64,000 nt of DNA from assembly GCA_934167445.1 (NCBI GenBank), contig CAKPKJ010000003.1:134117-198116 (forward strand), in the 5' to 3' direction. The translations under genes and the position numbers were made by a program. The notes below the pieces were generated by a model. That model made no database searches. It was not told the DNA's origin and was given only the letters and a program-made list of their open reading frames with translations. The stretch comes from an uncultured Clostridia bacterium (GTDB taxonomy: Bacteria > Bacillota > Clostridia > TANB77 > CAG-508). This document shows, one piece after another, positions 1 through 7,274 of the stretch (positions are counted from its first letter, which is position 1; every line of letters starts with the position of its first letter).

Positions 1-478
1 TAAAATATTGTATTAGAAAATTAATAAACTGTTTTTTAGTTATATTAAAAGTATTCAGATTTTTAATTTTTTCCTTGTCTCGTATCCATAAATAAATTGT
101 TTCTATTACTATATATACAAATGCTATACCAAATATCATTATTAGTAAATATAGTGCTGGAAATATATTAAATTCATTAGTTTCATACACTTCATATGGT
201 ATCATCAACACTAACGCTAAAAATAATTTTGCATCTCCTGCTGCCCAAATTTTAAAATAAAAGAATGCAAAACTTATTCCTATACTTATTAACAGATTTA
301 ATATATATTTATCTATTAAATCAAATTCGATTTGTCTCCAAAATATTATATAAGCAATTGTACTTCCAACTATTGCACAAATTAAGTATTTATTATATAT
401 CTTTTTTTCTTTAAAATCTGTAATTGCAGAAATTACTCCTATTACTATTGCTATTATACTTTGTATATATACTAACAT
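1..478 (-). CDS. A24 prepilin-peptidase-like membrane protein (3' end cut by window edge)
   Basis: The frame is open from the ATG at 478 to the window edge (159 codons) and is not terminated. It reads MLVYIQSIIAIVIGVISAI, followed by a D-x5-I-x-N motif (DFKEKKIYN) near residue 21 and WAAGDAKLFLAL near residue 70. These match the two catalytic aspartates of type IV prepilin peptidases (aspartic peptidase family A24; usual motif GxGD, here AAGD). Several hydrophobic helices surround them. Its ATG overlaps the hxsD-like stop codon by one base (TAATG), so the two are translationally coupled. No pilin gene is visible. In this context it may process an Hxs-system substrate, which is inference. It could also be a stand-alone A24 protease. 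Confidence 0.75.
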   Translation of the reverse strand, partial: MLVYIQSIIAIVIGVISAITDFKEKKIYNKYLICAIVGSTIAYIIFWRQIEFDLIDKYILNLLISIGISFAFFYFKIWAAGDAKLFLALVLMIPYEVYETNEFNIFPALYLLIMIFGIAFVYIVIETIYLWIRDKEKIKNLNTFNITKKQFINFLIQYF

Positions 479-921
479 TATTTTTCCTCTTTATTCGTAT
501 TTTTTTCAAACCAATTTACTGCAATTTCTTCTATATCATAATCTTTTTCTTCTGTGCTTGAAAATGATTCATTTTCCACTTTAATTGTTTCTTTTTCATT
601 CTCAACATTATCTACCTCAATACATGTTGAATATAATGCCCTACCAACTATTAGTTCTCTCAAGTCTTTAGTTTCTCTAGCAATATTGTATCTCAGACTT
701 TCTTCTAATAATTCATTATAGAATTTTCCAACAATGTTATTTGTATTTTGTTTGCTGTTTAATACTAATTTTACAATTATTTTATTGTTCTCTTCTTCTA
801 TTTTGGCAAATGCTATATCTAAAAAATTGGATATAGTTTTTTCAATTACAATTATTGGATAAATATCGACATCTAATATTATTTTTATATATTCATTTTC
901 TATTTCATATAATCTTTCCAT
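478..921 (-). CDS. hxsD: HxsD-like protein of a His-Xaa-Ser system
   Basis: This 147-aa soluble protein carries a segment NELLEESLRYNIARETKDLR followed by ELIVGRAL at about residues 68-97. It resembles the HxsD hallmark (NELL...LR..IA..T..IR..I...AL) of the His-Xaa-Ser radical SAM systems. The N-terminal half is a beta-rich part of the kind seen in HxsD, and a Glu/Ser/Lys-rich tail of about 45 residues follows. HxsD is a small protein of unknown biochemical role that is always encoded with the HxsA repeat protein and the radical SAM proteins HxsB and HxsC. The gene lies 30 bp downstream of the His-Xaa-Ser repeat gene and overlaps the next gene by one base. HxsB and HxsC are not inside the window and should lie beyond its left edge. 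The assignment is by motif memory only. Confidence 0.75.
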   Translation of the reverse strand: MERLYEIENEYIKIILDVDIYPIIVIEKTISNFLDIAFAKIEEENNKIIVKLVLNSKQNTNNIVGKFYNELLEESLRYNIARETKDLRELIVGRALYSTCIEVDNVENEKETIKVENESFSSTEEKDYDIEEIAVNWFEKNTNKEEK

Positions 922-951
922 ATTGCAAATTTATTCCTCTTCTTACAAGCT

Positions 952-1395
952 TTATTTTATCTCAGGTGAAATAGGTGGTATTTGAGGTTTTTGGAATTCT
1001 GGTATAACCTCTTTTACAGTATTGGTTGTTGTAGTAGCAGGTTGCGTAGTAGTATTAGTTGTTGATGGCACTGCAGAAGCTGCTGAACTACTGTGATTAC
1101 TATGTGCACTTCCTCCTGTAGAGCTTTGATGGCTTTGGTGACTTTGATGACTCTGATGGCTTTCATGACTAGAATGTCCACTTGTTGCAGATGAATAATG
1201 AGAAGAATGTGATCTATGAGATGAATGTGAACGATGTGCTCCAAAAACTTCATCAGCAAATAATATTCCCGCAATTAATAATAATGAGCCAACTGTTAGT
1301 ATTTTTCCTCTGCTTATATTTCCTTCTTCTTCATATAAAAAATCGCTTATTTTTCTATTCATTTTTTGAACCATTTTTTCTTCTTTATCTTCCAT
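952..1395 (-). CDS. hxsA: His-Xaa-Ser repeat protein (HxsA-like)
   Basis: This 147-aa protein has three parts. Residues 1-33 are a charged cytoplasmic segment. One hydrophobic helix (LLLIAGILF) follows at about 34-50. The exported or luminal region at about 53-105 is dominated by HxS triplets (HRSHSSHRSHSSHYSS, then HESHQSHQSHQSHQSS), and a Thr/Asn/Pro-rich tail ends the protein. Dense His-Xaa-Ser repeats define HxsA, the presumed substrate that HxsB/HxsC radical SAM enzymes modify. A strong AGGGGGAT ribosome site lies 4 bases before the ATG. The gene sits between the MORN-repeat gene and hxsD. The transmembrane segment shares a 25-bp DNA stretch with the MORN gene. Metal binding by the histidines is possible but not shown. 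Confidence 0.8.
   Translation of the reverse strand: MEDKEEKMVQKMNRKISDFLYEEEGNISRGKILTVGSLLLIAGILFADEVFGAHRSHSSHRSHSSHYSSATSGHSSHESHQSHQSHQSHQSSTGGSAHSNHSSSAASAVPSTTNTTTQPATTTTNTVKEVIPEFQKPQIPPISPEIK
1261..1285. repeat. 25-bp copy shared by hxsA and the MORN gene (copy 1)
   Basis: The 25 bases here are identical to 2040-2064. In both genes the stretch encodes the same transmembrane core LLLIAGIL, which suggests copying of a membrane-anchor segment between neighbouring genes or a shared origin. Confidence 0.7.
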
Positions 1396-1412
1396 TTTAT
1401 CCCCCTAAATTT

Positions 1413-2150
1413 TTATTTTATATATTCATTATTCTTCCACGTTCCTGTATACTGTTTTCCATCTTTTGTATATGTTCCTGTTCCGCTAAATTTATTATCT
1501 ACAAATTCTCCTTCATATTTATCGCCATTAGCAAAAGTATATATACCTTGTCCGCTCATTTTATCTTCTACCCATTCCCCATCATAGATATCACCATTGG
1601 CAAATGTATACTTTCCTTTTCCTGACTTTTTGCCATTAACAAAATCTCCTTGATACTCACCCAAGGTTGGTATAGTCATTTTTCCATTTCCATTTATTTG
1701 GTTATTAGAAAATTCTCCTTCGTAAATAGCTCCACTATTCCATTCAAACTTTCCATTGCCTTGTTTTTTTCCATCGACTATATCTCCTGTATATTTGCCA
1801 TATTTTTCAGTTATTTCATTACTATTTTGGTTTTCTTCTATACTTGCACTTGTCTCTATATTTACATTATTTATTTTGTTTACTGCTTGTGGTTCATTTG
1901 TTTTTGTGGTTGTTGGCACATTTACCATAAACACTAAAAAGAAAATAACAATTAATATATTTTTTACTATTTTATACTTTTCCAATTTTTCTTCATTATT
2001 AATTAAACTTTTTATTCTTTCATTTACAGGTGGTAACATTAATATTCCCGCAATTAATAATAATATTGCTGGAAAACAAATTTCTTTTATATATATAAAA
2101 GATGAAAGAATAAAAAATATAGATATAACCCATATAAAAATTTTTTTCAT
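1413..2150 (-). CDS. Membrane-anchored MORN-repeat protein
   Basis: The start at 2150 (MKKIFIWVISIFF) has a perfect AAGGAGGA ribosome site 7 bases upstream; a start 10 codons earlier lacks one. The protein is 245 aa. Two or three hydrophobic helices occupy about residues 1-90, followed by a short Asn/Glu linker. About six MORN repeats (pattern Y-x-G-x-[FW]-x3-x3-G-x-G) then run from about residue 125 to the end, for example YTGDIVDGKKQGNGKF and YDGEWVEDKMSGQGIYTF. MORN repeats form elongated beta-hairpin scaffolds that bind proteins or lipids. It is the first gene of the transcript that continues into hxsA and hxsD, so it is probably a structural partner of that system (inference). Confidence 0.85.
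   Translation of the reverse strand: MKKIFIWVISIFFILSSFIYIKEICFPAILLLIAGILMLPPVNERIKSLINNEEKLEKYKIVKNILIVIFFLVFMVNVPTTTKTNEPQAVNKINNVNIETSASIEENQNSNEITEKYGKYTGDIVDGKKQGNGKFEWNSGAIYEGEFSNNQINGNGKMTIPTLGEYQGDFVNGKKSGKGKYTFANGDIYDGEWVEDKMSGQGIYTFANGDKYEGEFVDNKFSGTGTYTKDGKQYTGTWKNNEYIK
2040..2064. repeat. 25-bp copy shared by hxsA and the MORN gene (copy 2)
   Basis: Identical to 1261-1285. It encodes LLLIAGIL in the membrane segment of the MORN protein. Confidence 0.7.
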
Positions 2151-2178
2151 AAAAACATCCTCCTTGTTTATATACAGC

Positions 2179-2207
2179 ATTATATATTACATTCCAAAAT
2201 TTGACAA
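2179..2207 (-). promoter_or_regulatory. SigmaA-type promoter of the MORN-hxsA-hxsD operon
   Basis: On the minus strand TTGTCA (2207-2202), a 17-base spacer and TATAAT (2184-2179) lie about 30 bases upstream of the AAGGAGGA site of the MORN gene. This makes the Hxs genes a separate transcript from the cohesin/dockerin genes. Confidence 0.7.
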
Positions 2208-2259
2208 TATATTTAAAATATAAAATTAAATAATACATTTACTCACAAAGTTTAAAATA

Positions 2260-2298
2260 TTATAAAAAATAATCCAAGAATTTAAAAGTTTCTTGGAT
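2260..2298 (-). terminator. Intrinsic terminator after the cohesin/dockerin operon
   Basis: A perfect 9-bp stem (ATCCAAGAA / TTCTTGGAT, 2272-2298) with a 9-base loop is followed on the minus strand by a TTATTTTTTAT run. It lies 15 bases downstream of the last cohesin gene. Confidence 0.75.
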
Positions 2299-2312
2299 AT
2301 CAATATATTGTT

Positions 2313-3059
2313 TTAATATCTTATTTTTCTTGATTTAAATTTAAATATAATTGCTGCAATTATTACTATTCCTATTACTAAAATAATTATATTATTTAAA
2401 CCTGCAGCCGGAAGTTTTGTAATCGCTGTTGTATTAGTTGTTAAATTTGATTTTGTAGTGTTGTTTCCAGATGTTGTAGTATTATTTGTTTTTTGTGTAT
2501 TAGATGTGTTAGTAGTATTTGTTTGTGAATTTGTTTCATTGTTTGTTGTATTATTTTTTTCATTATCTTTTGCGTCTGATTTTTCTAAAGTTACTGAAAA
2601 TGTTTTATTATAAGTTGTCTCATTTGTTCCATCTGTAAGAACTATATTTTTTAATTGAATGTTCCCTGTAGCTCCTGACTCTAAATTACTTTTTAGTTTA
2701 AAAGTGATTTTTGCAATATCTATATTGGCTTTAGCTGTTGCTGTATCTGCTACAATTGTGGTTGACTTTGTTGGATCATATGTTACTGTCCATCCATTTA
2801 ATCCTGTAACTGTTGCTGATTCAAATACATTATTGTCATATTCTAATGTTCCTTGATATCCTAATGTGCTATTTTCAGCAATTCCTGAAAAGCTTCCTAA
2901 AGCTAATGTAACTTCCACTGTTTTATCGCTTTCGCTAATTTTAGTTTTGCTTATATTTGCATTCATTGCAACATTTAATGTTGCAGCATTTGAATATATT
3001 GGTAATATTCCTAGTGCTAATATTAGAATAATTAGAATAATTTTTATTGTTTTTTTCAT
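2313..3059 (-). CDS. Cell-surface cohesin-domain protein with LPxAG sorting-like tail
   Basis: This 248-aa protein starts with a signal peptide (MKKTIKIILIILILALGILP, cut near SNA-A). One cohesin-like domain covers about residues 27-165, with the typical beta-sandwich pattern of calcium-dependent dockerin receptors: NVAMNANISK, VTLALGSFSGI, GYQGTLEYDNNVFESATVTG and IAKITFKLK. A Thr/Asn/Ser linker (about 168-215) leads to LPAAG, a hydrophobic helix and the basic tail FKFKSRKIRY, which is the layout of a sortase signal with Ala in place of Thr. It is 19 bp downstream of a paralogue with the same tail, and both follow an LRR protein carrying a dockerin. Its likely role is to hold dockerin proteins at the cell surface. 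No sortase gene lies in the window. Confidence 0.8.
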   Translation of the reverse strand: MKKTIKIILIILILALGILPIYSNAATLNVAMNANISKTKISESDKTVEVTLALGSFSGIAENSTLGYQGTLEYDNNVFESATVTGLNGWTVTYDPTKSTTIVADTATAKANIDIAKITFKLKSNLESGATGNIQLKNIVLTDGTNETTYNKTFSVTLEKSDAKDNEKNNTTNNETNSQTNTTNTSNTQKTNNTTTSGNNTTKSNLTTNTTAITKLPAAGLNNIIILVIGIVIIAAIIFKFKSRKIRY

Positions 3060-3078
3060 TTTCGTTCTTCCCTTCCTT

Positions 3079-3762
3079 TTAATATTTTATCTTTCTTGAT
3101 TTAAATTTAAATAAAATCATTAGTAAAATTAATATCACAATTATTACTACTAACCAAGTAGAATTTCCTGCATTTGGTAATGTTATTTCATTATTTCTTT
3201 GAGATACTGTTGTATTTATTGCTTTTTCTCCTGCTATAATTTTTATATCACTTACTTTTTGCGCTATATTGCTATCTGTTTTATTATTTTTCAAATTTAT
3301 TGTCACAGATTTTTGAGAAGTTATTTTAAATTCTCCATCTGATAATTCTATGTTATTTAATGATATTTTCGTCTGTTTATCTCCATTTATTTGTTGCTTA
3401 TTTAATTTCAATTCAATTGTTGCTATCTCAGTATTTGGCATTGCATTATTTGTATCACATAAAATTTTGTTATTTGCTTTATTGTAGTTTACATTCCAGC
3501 CATTTTCTCCTGTTACTGTCACTTCTTCTATAATTGATGAATCATAATCTAATATAGAAGTACAACCTAATACTATTCCATTTTGTATATTAACAAAATC
3601 TCCTAAACTCATTTTTAAATTTATTGTGTCTGTCTCATTTGTAACACTGTATTCTTGTTCTTCTGAAGTTAGTTTTACGTCTATACCAGCTGCATTAACA
3701 GTTAATGGGAACAATATAATTACTAAAATTAAAGCTAAAATATATATCGTTTTTTTCATCAT
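3079..3762 (-). CDS. Cell-surface cohesin-domain protein with LPxAG sorting-like tail (paralogue)
   Basis: The 227 aa have the same architecture as the next gene. A signal peptide (MMKKTIYILALILVIILFPL, cut after VNA) leads into one cohesin-like domain at about 25-160, with LKMSLGDFVNIQNGIVLG, SILDYDSSIIEEVTVTGENG and TEIATIELKLNK. A short linker, LPNAG, a hydrophobic helix and the tail FKFKSRKIKY follow. The tail is nearly identical to that of the paralogue, which points to tandem duplication and divergence. It has one cysteine near residue 70 and another near 100, unlike its neighbour. The gene lies 17 bp downstream of the LRR-dockerin gene, so receptor and ligand are co-expressed. The C-terminal helix could simply be a membrane anchor if no sortase recognises LPxAG. 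Confidence 0.8.
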   Translation of the reverse strand: MMKKTIYILALILVIILFPLTVNAAGIDVKLTSEEQEYSVTNETDTINLKMSLGDFVNIQNGIVLGCTSILDYDSSIIEEVTVTGENGWNVNYNKANNKILCDTNNAMPNTEIATIELKLNKQQINGDKQTKISLNNIELSDGEFKITSQKSVTINLKNNKTDSNIAQKVSDIKIIAGEKAINTTVSQRNNEITLPNAGNSTWLVVIIVILILLMILFKFKSRKIKY

Positions 3763-3779
3763 TATCTTTCCTCGTATAA

Positions 3780-5660
3780 TTATTTACTTATTATAATTTT
3801 TCGCATTTGTACTAAATCTTTTATTGATATTTGGCTATCAACTGATACATCAGCCGCTTTTTCTTGTAAATCGTCAAATTGTTCTGCATTTATCAAATAT
3901 TTTCTTAGCTTAACCAAATCTTTAATATCTGTTTTTCCATCTTTAGTAATATCACCATTTACAATTATTTTAAATATCTTATTTCTAACTGTTCGTAGCT
4001 CATCTCCCGTTGATAATATGCTTTCTGTATCTATAAGATTATTATTTCTATATATATTATAATCAACATTTCCATTTAATCTATTTTTAAAAACTTCTAA
4101 ATTAGTATTATCTGTGATTCCAACGATATATTGTCCATCTATTTTATATTCTTCAGTTGAAACTTTTTCTTGCATCTCAAATCTTACTTTTGTTTCATTT
4201 CCCGCCTTGTCTCTTACAATTAATATATAATTACCAGCTTCTTTTATTACATCTCCTAGTGTATATGTTACTTCTTGATTATTTTTCTTTAATATTACTT
4301 CATCTATATCGTCGTCATCACATAATGGTGTTATTTCTTCTGTATAAGATGCTCCTTCTGCAACTCCACTTATTTTTGGAGCTGTTGTATCTGCAGTTAT
4401 TTGATAATTCAATATAGTATTTTCGTTATTTGAAACTGTTACTGTAATTCCATTATTTTTTAAGTCCTGTGTGTTTACTTCTATATATTTTTTGTCAGCA
4501 TCTATTTTATATTCATTTGTTCCAGTCACTTCTGTTTTAGCATCTTTATTGTAAACAAATTTTGAACTATCATATAAGCTTGCATATAAATCTGGTAATG
4601 GTATTAAAGCTTTATTTTGTATTATTTTATCCTTTATTTCAACTACCACATTTTGGTTATATATGGTATATTTTTGAAGATTAGCTTGATTTTTTAAACT
4701 TTCAAAATCAAATATATAGTTATTATCTAAATATAAATATTTTAGATTAGTATTGTTTTGTAATTGTTCTATATTTTGAATTTGATTTTTATTTAAATTC
4801 AAATTTTCTAATTTCTTCAATTGTTCTAATGCTGATATATCTGTTATTTGATTATTGCTACAGCTTAAAATCGTTAAATTAGATAATTGTTCTATTCCTT
4901 GTAAATTTTGTAGTTTGTTATTATCAATTTGAAATTTTTCTACATTTGGCAATTGTGCAAGATTTTCTAGTGTTTCAATTTTATTATTACTTAAATTTAC
5001 ACTTTTTAAGTTCTTCAATTTTGACATATTTGGTATTTCTGTTATTTGATTGTTTTGAATTGATATATCTGTAAGATTTGTCCAGTTTATTATTGGATTT
5101 AAATTTGTTATATTATTGCCATCTAATGTTAGATATTTTATATTTTCTAATTTTTTTAATGGCTCTAATGTTGTTATTTTATTATTTATTGCTGTTATGT
5201 TTTCTAATGTTTCTATATTAGCTAGTGGCGTTAAATCTTCTACCTGATTTCCACTAAATGATATTTTAGTCAATTTGCTAAAATTTTGTAATGGTTCTAA
5301 ATTTGATATTTCATTCCAATCTAAAAATATCCATGTTATATCTTTGTCTGCAAAAACTTCTATTCCTGATAAATCTGTTATTCCTTTATTAGCAAGTCTT
5401 AATGATGTTCCTCCTGGTTGTTCTACTATTTTTTCTATATCAGATTTTGTTATAGTTGTTTTACTTTCATCCCCTGTTGCTATTTTTGCTAATTCGAGTA
5501 TTGCACTTTTTAGATTTTCGTCCTTAAATGTCTTGCTTATATCTATTTCTGCTGAATATACTTTAGTGTTTATTCCATATATACAAAATATTGTGCAAAT
5601 TGCTGCTATTATAATCCCTATTTTCTTTAGTATTGTTCCTGCTTTTAAGTTTTTTTGCAT
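3780..5660 (-). CDS. Secreted leucine-rich-repeat protein with C-terminal dockerin
   Basis: The 626 aa begin with a signal peptide (about 1-37, ending VYSA). An internalin-like cap follows, then about 12 leucine-rich repeats of 21-22 residues (about 80-345; pattern LTxLxxLxLxxNxIxxLxxL, many NNQITDIS-type turns). Next come Ig-like beta domains (about 370-500; TTAPKISGVAEGASYTEEI, GNYILIVRDKAGNETKV). The C-terminus (about 565-626) is a type I dockerin with two calcium loops: D-I-T-K-D-G-K-T-D-I-K-D and the weaker D-V-S-V-D-S-Q-I-S-I-K-D, each followed by LVxxRKx. It has no sorting motif of its own. The two cohesin genes directly downstream offer a docking partner. It is probably an adhesion or binding protein displayed non-covalently. 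Confidence 0.85.
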   Translation of the reverse strand: MQKNLKAGTILKKIGIIIAAICTIFCIYGINTKVYSAEIDISKTFKDENLKSAILELAKIATGDESKTTITKSDIEKIVEQPGGTSLRLANKGITDLSGIEVFADKDITWIFLDWNEISNLEPLQNFSKLTKISFSGNQVEDLTPLANIETLENITAINNKITTLEPLKKLENIKYLTLDGNNITNLNPIINWTNLTDISIQNNQITEIPNMSKLKNLKSVNLSNNKIETLENLAQLPNVEKFQIDNNKLQNLQGIEQLSNLTILSCSNNQITDISALEQLKKLENLNLNKNQIQNIEQLQNNTNLKYLYLDNNYIFDFESLKNQANLQKYTIYNQNVVVEIKDKIIQNKALIPLPDLYASLYDSSKFVYNKDAKTEVTGTNEYKIDADKKYIEVNTQDLKNNGITVTVSNNENTILNYQITADTTAPKISGVAEGASYTEEITPLCDDDDIDEVILKKNNQEVTYTLGDVIKEAGNYILIVRDKAGNETKVRFEMQEKVSTEEYKIDGQYIVGITDNTNLEVFKNRLNGNVDYNIYRNNNLIDTESILSTGDELRTVRNKIFKIIVNGDITKDGKTDIKDLVKLRKYLINAEQFDDLQEKAADVSVDSQISIKDLVQMRKIIISK

Positions 5661-5662
5661 GC

Positions 5663-5717
5663 AAAAAGACCCTTTCTATATACTTTGTCTTTTAAAGTAT
5701 ATAAAAAGGGGCTTTTT
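5663..5717. repeat. 24-bp inverted repeat overlapping promoter and leader of the LRR-dockerin gene
   Basis: The arms 5663-5686 and 5694-5717 pair at 22 of 24 positions around a 7-base loop. The repeat covers the promoter spacer, the -10 box and the AGAAAGGG ribosome site, and it ends 2 bases before the ATG. It may be a palindromic operator or a terminator for the upstream gene that has been re-used. Confidence 0.7.
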
Positions 5718-5724
5718 ATGTCAA
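5696..5724 (-). promoter_or_regulatory. SigmaA-type promoter of the LRR-dockerin/cohesin operon
   Basis: TTGACA (5724-5719), a 17-base spacer and TATACT (5701-5696) lie on the minus strand. Transcription would begin near 5688, leaving a leader of about 28 bases with AGAAAGGG ahead of the ATG at 5660. Confidence 0.7.
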
Positions 5725-5797
5725 TATTTGTTACATAAATGTTATGAAAATGTTATGTTTGTAATATTTTCCACCATAATAATATAAAAAGACTTTC

Positions 5798-7174
5798 TTA
5801 AAAATTATTTAAATAATCCTGTAATTGTTCTTCATCATTTACACATTGTAATCTTTCATTATTCTCAATTCTCTCTAATTCTTTAAAATTTCCTGAAATA
5901 TTATTGCCTTTAATAAACATTTTATAAATATTAGAATTGTCATCGTTTACTCTACAACATATTCCATAATCTTTTGCATTATTTTCTGAATTTATAATTT
6001 TATTATTATATATTGCAGAGTTCATATTTTCTACTGATATATATCCATTTTCAATTTCATTATTACCTATAATTGAATTATTCAATCTGCCTAGACTTAT
6101 ATATGAATTTTTAAGTATGTTATATTCTACTCGTATTTTTTTTACATAATATTTTTCGTCTTCTATATTGCTTTTACTTAATACGCCAATAATTTCGCCA
6201 TTATTTATAGTATTCTTGTATATGTTAATTTCATTTTCTGCATTATAAGTCTTTATGCTACCATTTATTTCATTATTATATATCAAAATTTCATAAACAT
6301 TTTTACTAATTTGAAGTGCTATATTTGTTTTTGAAGAATATAACTTATTATTATAAATTTTAACATGTTCTATTTTAGATTCCTTTCCACCTGTTTCTAA
6401 ATCTATACAAGATTGCGGATTAGTTCCGTTTATATCGTGAATCTCGTTATTATAAATTTCTACTCCATCAGCAACTATAACACTTATTCCTTGTCTTCTA
6501 CAGTCGTGAATATCACAATTTTGTATTTTTACCTTTTCAGAGTTATAATCTTTCATGTTTACTTGCTTATTTGTAATATATATACCATCACCTGTCATAT
6601 CTTTTATTTCTAAATTGTTTATATCTATATTTTGACTACCTGCAAGATCTATTCCATGTCCAAATTCATTGGTAGTTCCATTATTATAATTATGATTTAT
6701 TCTATCTCCTTCTAATATTCCGTTAGTTATTGAAACATTGTCTACTGCTATTATGCTTATTAGACTATATGATTTTCTATTATTTTCTATATGTTTTATT
6801 GTTGAACCATTTAAATCAAGTTTTATATTAGATTTTAATGTTATTCCTTTCTCTTGATAGTGGTATTCTTTTTGATCCTTTTGACTATCTATTATATATG
6901 TTCCTTTTTCTAATTTTATATTTTCTATATTATTTTTACTTGCATACTCTATTGCTTTATTAATTCCTACTAATGTTTTCTTAGCATCTCTTCCATCTAT
7001 CTCTATTCCAAAATATGCGTTATTTATTGTTCCATCTTCAGCTATTGGCTCTCCATATATTTTTTTTAATAACTTTTCATTTCTAATTATTTTACTTTCA
7101 TGCATTCCTAATATGACTAATAAAATCAATAATATTAGACATGTAAAAATAAATTTACTTTTTTTCTTATTCAT
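5798..7174 (-). CDS. Membrane-anchored right-handed beta-helix protein (pectate-lyase fold)
   Basis: The 458 aa start with an uncleaved signal anchor (KFIFTCLILLILLVILGMH). A pectate-lyase-type opening follows (DGRDAKKTLVGINKAIEYAS, near 60-80), then many parallel beta-helix coils rich in N-N-x-I (about 115-440). Examples are VSITNGILEGDR, NLEIKDMTGDGIYITN, VKIQNCDIHDCRRQGISV and VEIYNNEIHDI. The D-x-T-G-D-G and HDCRRQG stretches resemble the active-site side of family 28/pectate-lyase-like enzymes, but catalytic residues cannot be assigned with confidence. It closes the glycan locus, 100 bp after the flippase gene, so it may trim, modify or bind the exported polymer. A passive glycan-binding role is possible. 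Confidence 0.75.
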   Translation of the reverse strand: MNKKKSKFIFTCLILLILLVILGMHESKIIRNEKLLKKIYGEPIAEDGTINNAYFGIEIDGRDAKKTLVGINKAIEYASKNNIENIKLEKGTYIIDSQKDQKEYHYQEKGITLKSNIKLDLNGSTIKHIENNRKSYSLISIIAVDNVSITNGILEGDRINHNYNNGTTNEFGHGIDLAGSQNIDINNLEIKDMTGDGIYITNKQVNMKDYNSEKVKIQNCDIHDCRRQGISVIVADGVEIYNNEIHDINGTNPQSCIDLETGGKESKIEHVKIYNNKLYSSKTNIALQISKNVYEILIYNNEINGSIKTYNAENEINIYKNTINNGEIIGVLSKSNIEDEKYYVKKIRVEYNILKNSYISLGRLNNSIIGNNEIENGYISVENMNSAIYNNKIINSENNAKDYGICCRVNDDNSNIYKMFIKGNNISGNFKELERIENNERLQCVNDEEQLQDYLNNF

Positions 7175-7274
7175 TACTATATTTCCTTTTTATGAAATTT
7201 ACACTTATTCTTCTCATATATTTAATAATACTACATATTATAAATATTGACAAAATTCTTAATAAGTCCCTGTT

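Noticed and set aside
1080..1230. Short direct repeats in hxsA as a CRISPR-like or tandem-repeat array
   Set aside because: The repeats are codon-level triplets encoding His-Xaa-Ser in frame, without unique spacers.
1182..1625. Long plus-strand open frame opposite hxsA and the MORN gene
   Set aside because: It is the antisense shadow of AT-rich genes with no ribosome site, and its amino-acid composition (Phe/Leu/Ile/Ser) is typical of such shadows.
5663..5717. Palindrome as a simple intrinsic terminator of the beta-helix gene
   Set aside because: A TTGACA-17-TATACT promoter lies within it and its 3' arm carries the ribosome site of the next gene, so a regulatory role is at least as likely. 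I list it as an inverted repeat instead.
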